Shown here piece by piece: positions 26,479 to 35,510 of a stretch of DNA of 64,000 nt. The notes below the pieces were generated by a model. That model did no database searches, was not told where the DNA came from, and saw only the letters and a list, made by a program, of their open reading frames with translations. The stretch spans positions 62,001 to 126,000 of the forward strand of contig NZ_QAOX01000001.1 of assembly GCF_003050935.1 (NCBI RefSeq). Reading direction: 5' to 3'. How positions within the stretch are numbered: the first letter of the stretch is position 1; every line of letters starts with the position of its first letter. This DNA comes from Luteibacter sp. OK325 (GTDB lineage: Bacteria > Pseudomonadota > Gammaproteobacteria > Xanthomonadales > Rhodanobacteraceae). A program made the translations under genes and the position numbers.

Positions 26479-28029
26479 TCAGGCGCTCCCGCTGGTCTCG
26501 AGAGCCTCACGCACCTTCCGCAACAAGGCCTTGGACTGGATCGGCTTCTCCAGGACGTAGAGGTGATCCAGCTGCGGCAGTTCATCGAGGTTCAATGGCT
26601 TGTCCGGACGGGCCAGGAGCAACACCGCACCGGTATAGCCGTGGTCGAGCAACGCCGCGAGCGTGCGCACGCCGGTGAACAGATTCATGTCGGCATCCAT
26701 CACGACGAGGTCGGGAACGCCGTGCGCCTCGATCCATTGCAACGCGGCCGTACCGCTCTGGCTCGCGCCAGCCTGATAGCCGTAGGCATCGAGCGTATCG
26801 GCCAGCAACGAAAGCTGCACCGCTTCCTCGACGACGACCAGCACGCGCTCGGCCTCGCCCTGCAGGCTCGACTCCATCACCAGCGGCTCGGCGTCGACAC
26901 CCTCTTCGGGATTGAGCGGCAGGTAGAGGTGGAACTGCGTGCCTTCGCCGGGCTTGCTACGCACACGCATCAAGCCGCCGTGGCTGGCGACGATGCGCTT
27001 GCACGAGAGCAGCCCGAGGCCCGTGCCCAGTTCCTTCGTCGTGAAGAACGGTTCGAACAGGCGTTGCAGGACTTCGGGCGTCATACCCGCACCGGTATCG
27101 ACCACTGAAAGTCGCAGATAGCGTCCCGGCGCGGGCTGCTCGCCTTCGACGAAGAAATCCTCGGGCAGGTTCGCCTGCGCCGTCTCCACTTTCAGGTGGC
27201 CGCCGTCGGGCATGGCCTGGATGGCGTTGAGACAAAGATTGAGCAGGCACTGCTGCAACTCGGTGTGATTGCCCTCGAAGGAAACGTCGGCATCGAAGAT
27301 ATCCACGTTCATCTCGATCGAACGCGGCACGCTTCCCTGCATCAGCAGCTTGAGGGCTTCGAGCAACGCACCCAGTCGTACCTGCTCGGCACGCCGTGCG
27401 CCGCGTGCGAACGAGAGCATCGAGGAGACCATCTCCAGGCCGCGACGGCCGCAGTCGCGCACCAGCGCGCCAAGGCGCGCCAGCCGCGGATCGTCGGCAT
27501 AGTCTTCGAGCGTATCCCCCGCCAGAAGCAACGGCTGCAGCAGGTTGCGAAGATCGTGGCTGAGTCCGCCGGCCAGCAAGGCCAGGCTCTCGAAACGCTG
27601 CGCGCGGATCAGCTCGAGTTCCGCCCGGGCACGAGCGCGCTGCTCTTCGGCTTCACGCAGTGCGCGGCGCACGGCGGACGCCAGGCGTGCCGTGTTCTGC
27701 TTGAGGATGTAATCCGTGGCGCCGTTGCGCAGCGCGACGATGGCCGCTTCTTCGCCCAGCGTCGCCGAAATGAAAATGAAGGGTATCTCGGCGCTACGCT
27801 CGCGAAGGATCTGCAGTGCGCGCTCGCCACTGAAGGACGGCATGCTCAGGTCGGACAGCACGATGTTCGGCTCGAAGCTGTCGAGTGCCGCGGTGAACGC
27901 AGGCTCGTCGTCGACCAGCATCACCTCGTATTCGAGTCCGTCGTCGTCGAGCTCGGTCAATACGAGCTCGGCGTCGAGGGGATTGTCCTCAACCTGAAGG
28001 ATTCTGACTTTGCTGTCGTGCCCGCCCAT
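26479..28029 (-). CDS. Hybrid REC-histidine kinase-REC protein
   Basis: A 516-residue soluble protein. Residues 1-125 are a receiver with acceptor D60 (IVLSDLSMP). A helical linker leads to a dimerisation/phosphoacceptor domain with His in GLSHDLRNLLQP, then an ATPase domain (NLCLNAIQAM, DTGAGM, TKELGTGLGLLSCKRI). The C-terminal 120 residues are a second receiver (DLVVMDADMN). With no membrane segment, it probably takes phosphate or input from the two genes upstream, from which it is separated by only 30 bp. The output is not visible. Confidence 0.88.
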   Translation of the reverse strand: MGGHDSKVRILQVEDNPLDAELVLTELDDDGLEYEVMLVDDEPAFTAALDSFEPNIVLSDLSMPSFSGERALQILRERSAEIPFIFISATLGEEAAIVALRNGATDYILKQNTARLASAVRRALREAEEQRARARAELELIRAQRFESLALLAGGLSHDLRNLLQPLLLAGDTLEDYADDPRLARLGALVRDCGRRGLEMVSSMLSFARGARRAEQVRLGALLEALKLLMQGSVPRSIEMNVDIFDADVSFEGNHTELQQCLLNLCLNAIQAMPDGGHLKVETAQANLPEDFFVEGEQPAPGRYLRLSVVDTGAGMTPEVLQRLFEPFFTTKELGTGLGLLSCKRIVASHGGLMRVRSKPGEGTQFHLYLPLNPEEGVDAEPLVMESSLQGEAERVLVVVEEAVQLSLLADTLDAYGYQAGASQSGTAALQWIEAHGVPDLVVMDADMNLFTGVRTLAALLDHGYTGAVLLLARPDKPLNLDELPQLDHLYVLEKPIQSKALLRKVREALETSGSA

Positions 28030-28059
28030 GCTTATGCCCGTACGCTCCGAAGTGACCGT

Positions 28060-28506
28060 TTACTCGCCGTCCGGGCGCTGGTTGAGCACGGCCCAGAAAT
28101 GGCCGAGTGTCTGTACCGCCGTGAAGAACTGTTGCACGTCCACCGGCTTTAGCACATAGGCATTCACACCGAGGTCCCAACTGCGTGCCAGATCGCTCTC
28201 TTCCCGCGACGACGAAAGGATAACCACGGGGAGGCGCTTCCATTTTTCTTCCGTGCGCAGCTGCTTGAGCACCTCCAGGCCATCCATGCGCGGCATCTTG
28301 ATGTCGAGCAGGATCACCGAAGGATCACCTTCGGGGCGATTGGCGTACTGGCCGCGACGATGAAGCCAGTCGAGGCAGTCCACGCCGTCCTCGACATGGA
28401 CCACGGGATTGGCCAGCTTGGCTTCGCGAAGCGCGTCGATGGCCATTTCGGCGTCGGCCATGGAGTCTTCGACGAGGAGGATGGTGCGCAGGTCGCGCTG
28501 GTTCAT
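28060..28506 (-). CDS. Single-domain response regulator, Rcp1-like
   Basis: A 148-residue stand-alone receiver. Acidic pocket VEDS, phosphoacceptor D68 in ILLDIKMPRMDG, and the conserved Lys in VLKPVD are present. The WKRLPVVILSSSREESD stretch is typical of the Rcp1/phytochrome-linked group of receivers. It overlaps the kinase gene upstream by 4 bp and is followed by the hybrid kinase, so it most likely relays phosphate between the two. Confidence 0.9.
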   Translation of the reverse strand: MNQRDLRTILLVEDSMADAEMAIDALREAKLANPVVHVEDGVDCLDWLHRRGQYANRPEGDPSVILLDIKMPRMDGLEVLKQLRTEEKWKRLPVVILSSSREESDLARSWDLGVNAYVLKPVDVQQFFTAVQTLGHFWAVLNQRPDGE

Positions 28507-30299
28507 GTGTCACCCATTCTGGAGCCCGGGACATCCGAGGCCGGCAAGGAAAAATGAAAGGTGGCGCCGTTATCGGGCTCGCCTCTGGCCCAGGTGCGGC
28601 CGCCGTGGCGCGCGACGATGCGCCGTACGTTGGCAAGGCCGATGCCGTTGCCGGGAAATTCGGACGCGCGGTGCAGACGCTGGAACACGCCGAACAGCTT
28701 GCCCGCATACTGCATGTCGAAACCGGCGCCGTTGTCGCGCACTGCGAATTCGTAGTCGCCGGCTGGCGTGCGGTCGAGGGTCACCTCGATCTGCGCACGC
28801 TCGCGGTTGCCTGTGTACTTCACCGCATTGCCCAGCAGGTTCTGCCACACGGTACGCAGCATGTTCTCGTCGCCGATTACGATCGGCAAGGGTGCGACCT
28901 TCCAGTCGATGTGGCGGTCGCGTGCGTCGGTCTCGACCAGCGCGCGCGCCTCCTCGACCAGCGACTGCATGTCCACCGTCTGCAGGCGCAAGGCACCACG
29001 GCCCAGGCGCGAGAACACGAGGAGGTCATCGATAAGCTGGGCCATACGCCGCGAGGAGCTGCTGATCACGTCGATATAATGCCGCGAGCGCTCGTCGGCC
29101 TTGTCGCCGAGCTGGGTCTCCAGCTTGCCGGCGAAGCCGGAGATATGACGAAGCGGTGCACGTAGGTCGTGCGACACCGAGTAGCTGAAGGCCTCGAGCT
29201 CGCGATTGACGTCGGAGATCTGCTCCACCTTGCCCTCGAGCTGGCGGTTCAGCTCGCTGACCTTCTGCTCGACCAGCGCACGCGCGGTGATGTCGCTGAC
29301 CGTGAGCAGCAAGGCCGGTGCGGTGCTCTCGGGTTGTTCGATGCGGCGGGCGTTGATCACCACGAAGCGATCGATGCCATCGACAGTGCGCTGCGTGAGC
29401 TCGTAATCCCACAGCTCGCGGTCGCGCGCGAGCACGTCCGAGAGGCGCTGCAACAGCGCGGTGTCCTTCCAGGCCCCATCGCCGATATCTTCCAGGGGCG
29501 AGTTGTGATCCTTCTCGGCGTCGTAGCCGTATAGCTCGGCGAAGGCGGCATTGACCAGCAGGGTCCGCAGGTGGCCGTCGAGCATGGCGATGGGCTCGCG
29601 CACGGCCTGCAGGATCAGCTGCGAACGCTGCACAGCCTGGGCCACCCGCGATTCCGCGGCAAGGCGGATGGCTATCTGCCGTTCGGACACGAATACCACG
29701 ATGCCAAGCAGGACGATCTGCGCCAGGGCGGCCACCAGGAGCACGATGCGATTGTTTGACGCGAGGTCGTGGGCTGTCTGGCGGCGCGCATCCAGCAGCT
29801 TCGACTCGTCGTCCAGTATTTCCCTGACCTGGTCACGGAACGGGAAGAGCCGACGCGAGTCTTCCATGGTGGCGAATGCGCCGGCCCGGTCACCGGCCTG
29901 AAGCTGCTGCATGGCCTTTTCGAACATGCCCGCGCGCCCGTTGGCGATCGACTCCAGGCCGCCAAGGCGCGTTAGCTGCTGCGGGTTGTCGCGCATCAGC
30001 TCGCGCAGGTTGGCAACCAGAGCGGGAAGCAGCTTGCGCGGGGCCTCGATGCGTTCAGTGAGATCGGGCGCGTCGGGCCCACCTGCCACACGCGTGTATA
30101 CCGCCGCCTCACTGCTGCGCAGGAGGGCATCGACCCGGTAGACGGCGGCCTTGATGTCCGCCGTGTGGGTGACCCAGTCGCGCGAGTCGAGGGCGTCCTC
30201 GGAACTCGAGCGAGTGACCACATAAGGCAGGGCGACGATGACGAGCACAGCTGCGAGCAGGCCTGCGAGGCGCCAACGCCATCCGGTACGGAACATCAT
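28503..30299 (-). CDS. Membrane sensor histidine kinase with CHASE3-like and PAS domains
   Basis: A 598-residue kinase. Two membrane helices (about 8-30 and 183-205) enclose a mainly helical periplasmic domain of CHASE3 type (VYRVDALLRSSEAAVYT). A PAS domain follows (about 225-340), then a coiled coil (LNRQLEGKVEQISDVNRELEA, split here by domain boundary) and a phytochrome-like kinase core with H377 in YSVSHDLRAPLRH. ATPase motifs are NLLGNAVKYT, DNGAGFDM and GNGIGLANVRRI. First gene of a three-gene signalling operon; the signal is not known. Confidence 0.88.
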   Translation of the reverse strand: MMFRTGWRWRLAGLLAAVLVIVALPYVVTRSSSEDALDSRDWVTHTADIKAAVYRVDALLRSSEAAVYTRVAGGPDAPDLTERIEAPRKLLPALVANLRELMRDNPQQLTRLGGLESIANGRAGMFEKAMQQLQAGDRAGAFATMEDSRRLFPFRDQVREILDDESKLLDARRQTAHDLASNNRIVLLVAALAQIVLLGIVVFVSERQIAIRLAAESRVAQAVQRSQLILQAVREPIAMLDGHLRTLLVNAAFAELYGYDAEKDHNSPLEDIGDGAWKDTALLQRLSDVLARDRELWDYELTQRTVDGIDRFVVINARRIEQPESTAPALLLTVSDITARALVEQKVSELNRQLEGKVEQISDVNRELEAFSYSVSHDLRAPLRHISGFAGKLETQLGDKADERSRHYIDVISSSSRRMAQLIDDLLVFSRLGRGALRLQTVDMQSLVEEARALVETDARDRHIDWKVAPLPIVIGDENMLRTVWQNLLGNAVKYTGNRERAQIEVTLDRTPAGDYEFAVRDNGAGFDMQYAGKLFGVFQRLHRASEFPGNGIGLANVRRIVARHGGRTWARGEPDNGATFHFSLPASDVPGSRMGDT

Positions 30300-30402
30300 G
30301 CTCTCGTCATCCCCGCAACGAATCCTGCCCTTGAAGGACCCTCATTGTAGACGCCGCGCGCATCGCTTCGGTGATTGGGCATGACAGGACCTCAGACACG
30401 GT

Positions 30403-30477
30403 GACGGGTGCGCCGTCCTGCCCCGTATCTGCCGCCCCATGGGGCGGCAGATACGGATAGGGAAAGGCGCACCCGTC
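30403..30477. repeat. Nested perfect palindromes downstream of the GH92 gene
   Basis: A 34-bp perfect palindrome (30423-30456, halves meeting at GCCCC|ATGGGGC) lies inside a second, 12-bp perfect inverted repeat (GACGGGTGCGCC at 30403-30414 and its complement at 30466-30477). No T-run follows. It sits in the 232-bp gap between the mannosidase 3' end and the kinase start, so it is probably a transcript-end or RNA-stabilising hairpin. Confidence 0.7.
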
Positions 30478-30501
30478 CAGATGGAGTCGTGCTTAATGCC
30501 G

Positions 30502-30533
30502 AAGGACCCGTGAAGGCCCTGTGACGGGTCCTT
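30502..30533 (-). terminator. Hairpin at the 3' end of the GH92 gene
   Basis: AAGGACCCG (30502-30510) pairs perfectly with CGGGTCCTT (30525-30533), overlapping the stop codon. There is no T-run, so it is a weak terminator candidate that may act together with the nested palindromes just beyond it. Confidence 0.4.
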
Positions 30534-32880
30534 ACGGTGCGGACGGCGTCATCGAGTACGGCAGCGACGCCGGTGTCTGGCCCCAGTCCTTCGCCGGCTC
30601 GGCCTGCATGGTGAAGTGCAGTTCGCCGCCGGCGACGATTTCCTCGTGACGGACGAAAGTGCGGTCCAGGGCTTGTCCGTTGAGGGTCACCTTGCCGACG
30701 TACGGATGCTTCGCGTCGAGGTGATCGGCGGAAACGACGAAGTGCTTGCCGCCCGGCAGGTTGAGCGTGGCCTTCTCGATGAAGGGGCGTCCGATCACGT
30801 ACTGGTTGCTGCCGGGTGCCACGGGATAGAAGCCCAGCGCGGTGAAGATGTACCAGGCCGACATCTGGCCCAGGTCGTCGTTGCCCACCAAACCCGTCGG
30901 CGTCGGCGTGTACTGCGTCTGCATGATCTGCGCCAGGCGTTCCTGGGTCTTCCAGGGCTGGCCGGCGTAGTCGTACAGGTAGGCCACCTGATGGCTCGGC
31001 TCGTTGCCATGCGCGTACCAGCCGATCAGGCCGGTGATGTCCTCGACATGGGCGAAGGACTTCGGATCGACCTTGGCATCGAACACCGAATCCAGCTTTT
31101 TGACGAAGGCTTCCTTGCCGCCCAGTGCGTCGATCAGGCCGGCCACGTCCTGCGGCACGTACCAGGAATACTGCCAGGCGTTGCCTTCGGTGTAGTCGCT
31201 GCCGTAGCCGGCCGACGAGGGATCGAACGGCTCGCGATAGTTGCCGTCGCTCTTGCGTGCGCGCAGGAAGCCGGTCTTCGTATCGAAGCTGTTCTTCCAG
31301 TTGCCCGCGCGTTTGGTGAACGTCGCAGCGATATCGTCCTTGCCCATGGCCTTGGCCATCTGCGCCAGCGACCAGTCGTCGAAGGCGTATTCGACCGTCT
31401 TCGAGGCCGCTTCGGGCTGGCGATCGATCGGCACGTAGCCGAGCTTCATGTAGTCATCGAGACCGCCGTACGGACCGTAGGTGGCACTGGCCACCATGGC
31501 CTCCAGTGCGGCATTGGCGTCGTAGCCGCGAATGCCCTTCATATAGGCATCGGCGATGACCGGCACGGCGTGGTAACCGATCATGCACCAGGTTTCCATG
31601 CCCTGGTACGCCCAGACCGGCAGGATGCCGAAGGGACTGGACTGGCGCGCGGCAATCAGCGAGCTGACGAAGTCGTTGCTCTTGGCCGGCTGCAGCAGGG
31701 TTATCAGCGGCTGCTGCGCGCGATAGACATCCCACAACGACCAGGTCGAATAGAAATCAAAGCCCTTGGCCGTGTGCACCTGGTTGTCCGGGCCGCGGTA
31801 CTCGCCATTGACGTCCATCGAGAGGCTGGGCGAGATCATCGAGTGATAGAGCGCGGTGTAGAACGTTTTGCGGGTTTCCGCGGGTGCCTTGAGCTCGACC
31901 GTGGACAATGCCTTCTCCCAGCTCTGCCGCGCTTCGGCACGGCGGGCATCGAAGTCGAAGCCTTCACCGTCCTTGTCGAGGTTGGCCATGGCGTTGTCCT
32001 CACTCACCGAGGAGACCGCCACCTTGACGATGAGCGGCTTGGACAGGTCGCCGAAGTCGAACACGCCCTCGAGCGCACGGCCGCTCATCGCGTCGACGTC
32101 CTCCGCACGGTTGCCCGGGCCGCTGAAGCCCTTGTACGGCACGCCGGTCTCGCGATTCTTCAGGCTGCGCGAGGTCATCGGCTGGTTGAAGCGCATAGCG
32201 AAATACAGCTGGCGACCCGGCGCCCAGCCGCGCGTGGCACGGCCACCGGTGATGGTGCCGTCGGCACGTACGCGCAGGCTCGACCAGAGCACCTTGCCCT
32301 CGTAGTCGTAGATGCTCGGACGCAGGTCGAGCAGCAGGTGGGCCGGCTTGCCCTTGGGGAAGGTGTAGCGGTGCCAGCCCACGCGGGCGCCGGCGGTCAG
32401 CTCGGCGCGGACGTCGTAGTCGGCCAGCGTAACGGCGTAGTACCCTGCTTCCGCTTTCTCGCTCTTGTGGTCGAACCGCGAGCGATAGCCGCTACCAGGC
32501 TGGTCGGGGGAGCCGGGGTCCAGCTTCACGTCACCGGCGATGGGCATGACGAGTACGTCGCCCAGGTCGGAATGGCCGCTGCCGGAGAAGTGCGTATGGG
32601 AGAAGCCAAGAATGCTCGAGTCGCCGTACTGATACCCGGCGGCCCACTTGTACGCGTGCTTGACGTCCGGCATCGCGGTATCCGGCGAGAGCTGGATCAT
32701 GCCGAACGGCACGGTGGCGCCCGGGAAGGTGTGGCCATCCCCACCGGTGCCGATCATCGGATCGACGGCAGCGTAGGCGGCCGAGCCGCCCTTGTCGGAA
32801 GCCGCCGCGGCGAGCGCCGGCAGGGCAAGGCACAGGGCGGTGGCCAGCAGGCCACGGCGCAAACGGATGGTGCTCGACAT
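30532..32880 (-). CDS. GH92 family alpha-mannosidase, secreted
   Basis: The open frame extends to 33171, but ATG 32880 follows GAGGGG and begins a typical signal peptide (RGLLATALCLALPALAAAA), giving 782 residues. GH92 signatures are clear: VDPMIGTGGDGHTFPGA near the N-terminus, ILGFSHTHFSGSGHSDLGD, YHSMISPSLSMDVNGEY, HGNEPSHQVAYLYDYAG and GNDDLGQMSAWYIFTALGFY. GH92 enzymes are calcium-dependent exo-alpha-mannosidases, mostly active on N-glycans or mannans. No lipobox is seen, so it is probably periplasmic. It is divergent from a LacI regulator and a mannose uptake and conversion operon, which supports mannose release as its role. Confidence 0.93.
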   Translation of the reverse strand: MSSTIRLRRGLLATALCLALPALAAAASDKGGSAAYAAVDPMIGTGGDGHTFPGATVPFGMIQLSPDTAMPDVKHAYKWAAGYQYGDSSILGFSHTHFSGSGHSDLGDVLVMPIAGDVKLDPGSPDQPGSGYRSRFDHKSEKAEAGYYAVTLADYDVRAELTAGARVGWHRYTFPKGKPAHLLLDLRPSIYDYEGKVLWSSLRVRADGTITGGRATRGWAPGRQLYFAMRFNQPMTSRSLKNRETGVPYKGFSGPGNRAEDVDAMSGRALEGVFDFGDLSKPLIVKVAVSSVSEDNAMANLDKDGEGFDFDARRAEARQSWEKALSTVELKAPAETRKTFYTALYHSMISPSLSMDVNGEYRGPDNQVHTAKGFDFYSTWSLWDVYRAQQPLITLLQPAKSNDFVSSLIAARQSSPFGILPVWAYQGMETWCMIGYHAVPVIADAYMKGIRGYDANAALEAMVASATYGPYGGLDDYMKLGYVPIDRQPEAASKTVEYAFDDWSLAQMAKAMGKDDIAATFTKRAGNWKNSFDTKTGFLRARKSDGNYREPFDPSSAGYGSDYTEGNAWQYSWYVPQDVAGLIDALGGKEAFVKKLDSVFDAKVDPKSFAHVEDITGLIGWYAHGNEPSHQVAYLYDYAGQPWKTQERLAQIMQTQYTPTPTGLVGNDDLGQMSAWYIFTALGFYPVAPGSNQYVIGRPFIEKATLNLPGGKHFVVSADHLDAKHPYVGKVTLNGQALDRTFVRHEEIVAGGELHFTMQAEPAKDWGQTPASLPYSMTPSAP

Positions 32881-32914
32881 CGGTGGTTCCCCTCGGGTGG
32901 ACGCGTTTCGAGTG

Positions 32915-32937
32915 GTCACGAACATTTGGATCGTGAC
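32915..32937. promoter_or_regulatory. Candidate LacI-family operator
   Basis: GTCACGA (32915-32921) and TCGTGAC (32931-32937) form a perfect 7-bp inverted repeat with a 9-bp spacer. It lies in the 169-bp gap between the mannosidase gene and the LacI regulator gene, 35 bp upstream of the mannosidase start, the right place for the adjacent regulator to act. Confidence 0.5.
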
Positions 32938-33049
32938 AAACAGACCGAAAGTAGCAAAGATGCCGCAGACTCGCATGTTGCAGTGCGTGATGCATCCCTT
33001 TCGCCGGCGAGCGATGATCGCCCGGTTTAGATCGTTTGAAGGAGCCAAG

Positions 33050-34099
33050 ATGCCGAGGATCACCCCGCAACGCCGCAAGGTCACGCTCGCCGATATCGCC
33101 CTGGGTTGCGATGTGTCGCGGGCCACCGTGTCCCTCGTGTTGCGTGGCAGCCCCCTGGTCAATTCGGCCACCCGCGCGCGGGTCGAGGCCGAACTGAAGC
33201 GCCAGGGCTATGTCTATAACCGTGCCGCAGCCAACCTGCGCCGGCGCACCTCCTCGAGCATCGGCCTGGTCGTGAACGACCTGGGCAACCCCTTCTTCGC
33301 CGAATTCGCCGCCGGAGCGGACGAAGCCCTGGCCAGCGCCGGGTACGTCACCCTGCTCGGCAACACCGGCGAATCGCCGGAGCGGCAGCAGGCCGTCCTC
33401 AACTCCCTGGTCGAGCACGGGCCGGCCGGCATCATTCTTTCGCCTGCCGAAGGCAGCGAGGGCGAGCGCGTGCTGGCCGCCGTCGGCATGCACACGCCGC
33501 TGCTGGTGTTCAACCGCGAACTGCCCGACGACGAAGGCACCCATCGCTGGGACACCCTGGAGATGGACAACGAGCACGGCGCCCGCCTGGCCACGGAACA
33601 CCTTATCGGCCTCGGGCACCAGCGCATCGCCTTCTTTGGCGGCCATCGCGAATCGAGCTCGGTGGAACAGCGCCGCCGAGGCTACGCCAGCGCCATGAGC
33701 GCCGCCGGCCTGAAGGTGGATCCGGCATGGATGATCGAAAGCACACCCACTCGCCTGGAGGCCGCACGCCAGACCGGTGCCTTGTTCGCCCGCGATCCCG
33801 CGCCCACGGCGGCGGTTTGCTACAACGACGCCGTCGCACTGGGCCTTATGCTTGGCCTGACCAAGCGAGGCCGTCGCCCGGGCGAGGATTTCGCCCTGAC
33901 CGGCTTCGATGATGTCGCCGAGGCCTCGGTATGCGTGCCGCCCCTGACCACCATTGCGGTCGATCCGCGCGGCCTGGGACGGCGCAGTGCCGAACTCATT
34001 CTGGAAAGACTTCGCAATCCCGAGACGGACACGGCTTCTACAATCGCGCCCGTCCGGCTGGTCGTTCGCGAAAGCAGCTGCCCGCCGTCCTCCCCCTGA
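33050..34099 (+). CDS. LacI-family transcriptional regulator of the mannose locus
   Basis: A 349-residue regulator. The long upstream frame is spurious; ATG 33050 follows GGAG. The N-terminal DNA-binding domain has VTLADIALGCDVSRATVSLVLRG, including the usual hinge-helix lead (VYNRAAANLRR). The rest is a periplasmic-binding-protein fold (SIGLVVNDLGNPFFAEF, GHQRIAFFGG, AAVCYNDAVALGLM, FDDVAEAS). It is followed 20 bp later by the transporter gene and is divergent from the GH92 gene, so it most likely represses both until mannose or a derivative is present. Confidence 0.92.
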   Translation: MPRITPQRRKVTLADIALGCDVSRATVSLVLRGSPLVNSATRARVEAELKRQGYVYNRAAANLRRRTSSSIGLVVNDLGNPFFAEFAAGADEALASAGYVTLLGNTGESPERQQAVLNSLVEHGPAGIILSPAEGSEGERVLAAVGMHTPLLVFNRELPDDEGTHRWDTLEMDNEHGARLATEHLIGLGHQRIAFFGGHRESSSVEQRRRGYASAMSAAGLKVDPAWMIESTPTRLEAARQTGALFARDPAPTAAVCYNDAVALGLMLGLTKRGRRPGEDFALTGFDDVAEASVCVPPLTTIAVDPRGLGRRSAELILERLRNPETDTASTIAPVRLVVRESSCPPSSP

Positions 34100-34119
34100 A
34101 ACCACCACTGGAGCGCCCC

Positions 34120-35439
34120 ATGGCTACCGCTTCCACGCCATTGCCCAACTCGTCGAACTCGACGGGCGCCGGCGACACCCGTTACACCTATTTCCCGCTC
34201 GCGCTTGGCGTGATGTCGACGATCTTCTTCATGTGGGGGTTTCTGACCTGCCTGAATGACATCCTCATTCCGCACCTGAAGGCCGTGTTCGAGCTGAACT
34301 ACTTCCAGGCGCTGCTGATCCAGTTCACCTTCTTCGGTGCCTACTTCATCATGGGCCTGCCGGCCGGCAAGCTGGTCGCCGCCCTCGGTTACAAGAAGGG
34401 TATCGTCGCCGGCCTGATCATCGCCGGCATTGGCGCGGCGCTGTTCTGGCCCGCTGCCGGCATGCGCGTTTATCCGCTCTTCCTCGGCGCGCTGTTCATC
34501 CTGGCCACCGGCATCACGGTGCTGCAGGTCGCGGCGAACCCGTATGTCGCCCTGCTCGGTCCCGAGAAAACCAGCTCCAGCCGCCTCACCCTGGCCCAGG
34601 CGCTGAACTCGTTCGGCACCTTCCTCGCCCCGTTCTTCGGCGGCGTGCTGATCCTGTCCAACCAGGTCAAGAGCAGTGACGATATCGGCAAGCTCAGCGC
34701 CGCCGAGCAGCTGAGCTATCGCGCGACGGAAGCCAGCGCCGTGCAGGTGCCCTACATCGGCCTGGCCGTGGTGCTGGTCGCCATTGCTATCGGCGTGTAT
34801 CTGTTCAACCTGCCGAAGCTCGAGGAAACCACCGAGAAGGCCGACGAAGGCCACCACTCGCTGATGGATGCCTTCAAGACGCCTCACGTGTTCTTCGGCG
34901 TGCTCGGCATCTTCTTCTATGTCGGCGGCGAAGTGTCGATCGGCAGCTTCATGATCAACTACCTGCAGCTGCCGGAAATCGGCAACATGACGGGTGAAGT
35001 CGCCGCCTCCCACGTGGCTTTCTACTGGGGTGGCGCCATGGTCGGCCGCTTCATCGGTTCGGCGCTGCTCGCCAAGTTCTCGCCGCGCAAGCTTCTGGCT
35101 GCCTTCGCGGTGATCAACGCCCTGCTCGTCATCACCACGATGATGACCACCGGCAACGTGGCCGTGTACAGCATTGTCGTCATCGGCCTGTTCAACTCGA
35201 TCATGTTCCCGACGATCTTCTCGCTCGGTATCGAGGGCATGGGTCCGCTGACCGGCAAGGCCTCGAGCCTGCTGATCATGGCCATCGTCGGTGGTGCCCT
35301 GATCCCGCTGATCCAGGGTGCGATTGCCGACAAGATCGGCCTGCAGCACGCCTTCTTCATCCCGCTCATCTGCTACGCCTACATCGTGTTCTACGGCCTC
35401 AGTGGTTCCAAGGTCCGTTCGGTGCCTGTCGCGCGTTAA
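34120..35439 (+). CDS. FucP/GluP-type MFS sugar:proton symporter
   Basis: A 439-residue transporter with twelve predicted hydrophobic helices. ATG 34120 follows GGAG. Family marks are FFMWGFLTCLNDILIPHLK in helix 1, LNYFQALLIQFTFFGAYF in helix 2, LQVAANPYVALLGP in helix 4 and FPTIFSLGIEGMGPLTGKAS in the C-terminal half. Relatives import L-fucose, glucose, galactose or mannose with protons. Position between a LacI regulator and genes for fructokinase and a sugar isomerase suggests mannose as substrate here; the sequence alone does not settle it. Confidence 0.9.
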   Translation: MATASTPLPNSSNSTGAGDTRYTYFPLALGVMSTIFFMWGFLTCLNDILIPHLKAVFELNYFQALLIQFTFFGAYFIMGLPAGKLVAALGYKKGIVAGLIIAGIGAALFWPAAGMRVYPLFLGALFILATGITVLQVAANPYVALLGPEKTSSSRLTLAQALNSFGTFLAPFFGGVLILSNQVKSSDDIGKLSAAEQLSYRATEASAVQVPYIGLAVVLVAIAIGVYLFNLPKLEETTEKADEGHHSLMDAFKTPHVFFGVLGIFFYVGGEVSIGSFMINYLQLPEIGNMTGEVAASHVAFYWGGAMVGRFIGSALLAKFSPRKLLAAFAVINALLVITTMMTTGNVAVYSIVVIGLFNSIMFPTIFSLGIEGMGPLTGKASSLLIMAIVGGALIPLIQGAIADKIGLQHAFFIPLICYAYIVFYGLSGSKVRSVPVAR

Positions 35440-35449
35440 GCCCCATGGC

Positions 35450-35474
35450 GACGGCCGGCCTCGCGCCGGCCGTC
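35450..35474 (+). terminator. Hairpin between the symporter and fructokinase genes
   Basis: A perfect 10-bp stem (GACGGCCGGC / GCCGGCCGTC) with a 5-bp loop lies 11 bp after the symporter stop. No T-run follows, so read-through into the kinase gene is expected. It may tune downstream expression or protect the 3' end. Confidence 0.35.
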
Positions 35475-35510
35475 GTGTAGTACTTTCTTGCCCCAAGGAC
35501 AGGCCGCAGC

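Noticed and set aside
30616-33030. An 804-codon plus-strand frame opposite the GH92 gene
   Set aside because: No domain signatures; the minus strand carries all GH92 motifs.
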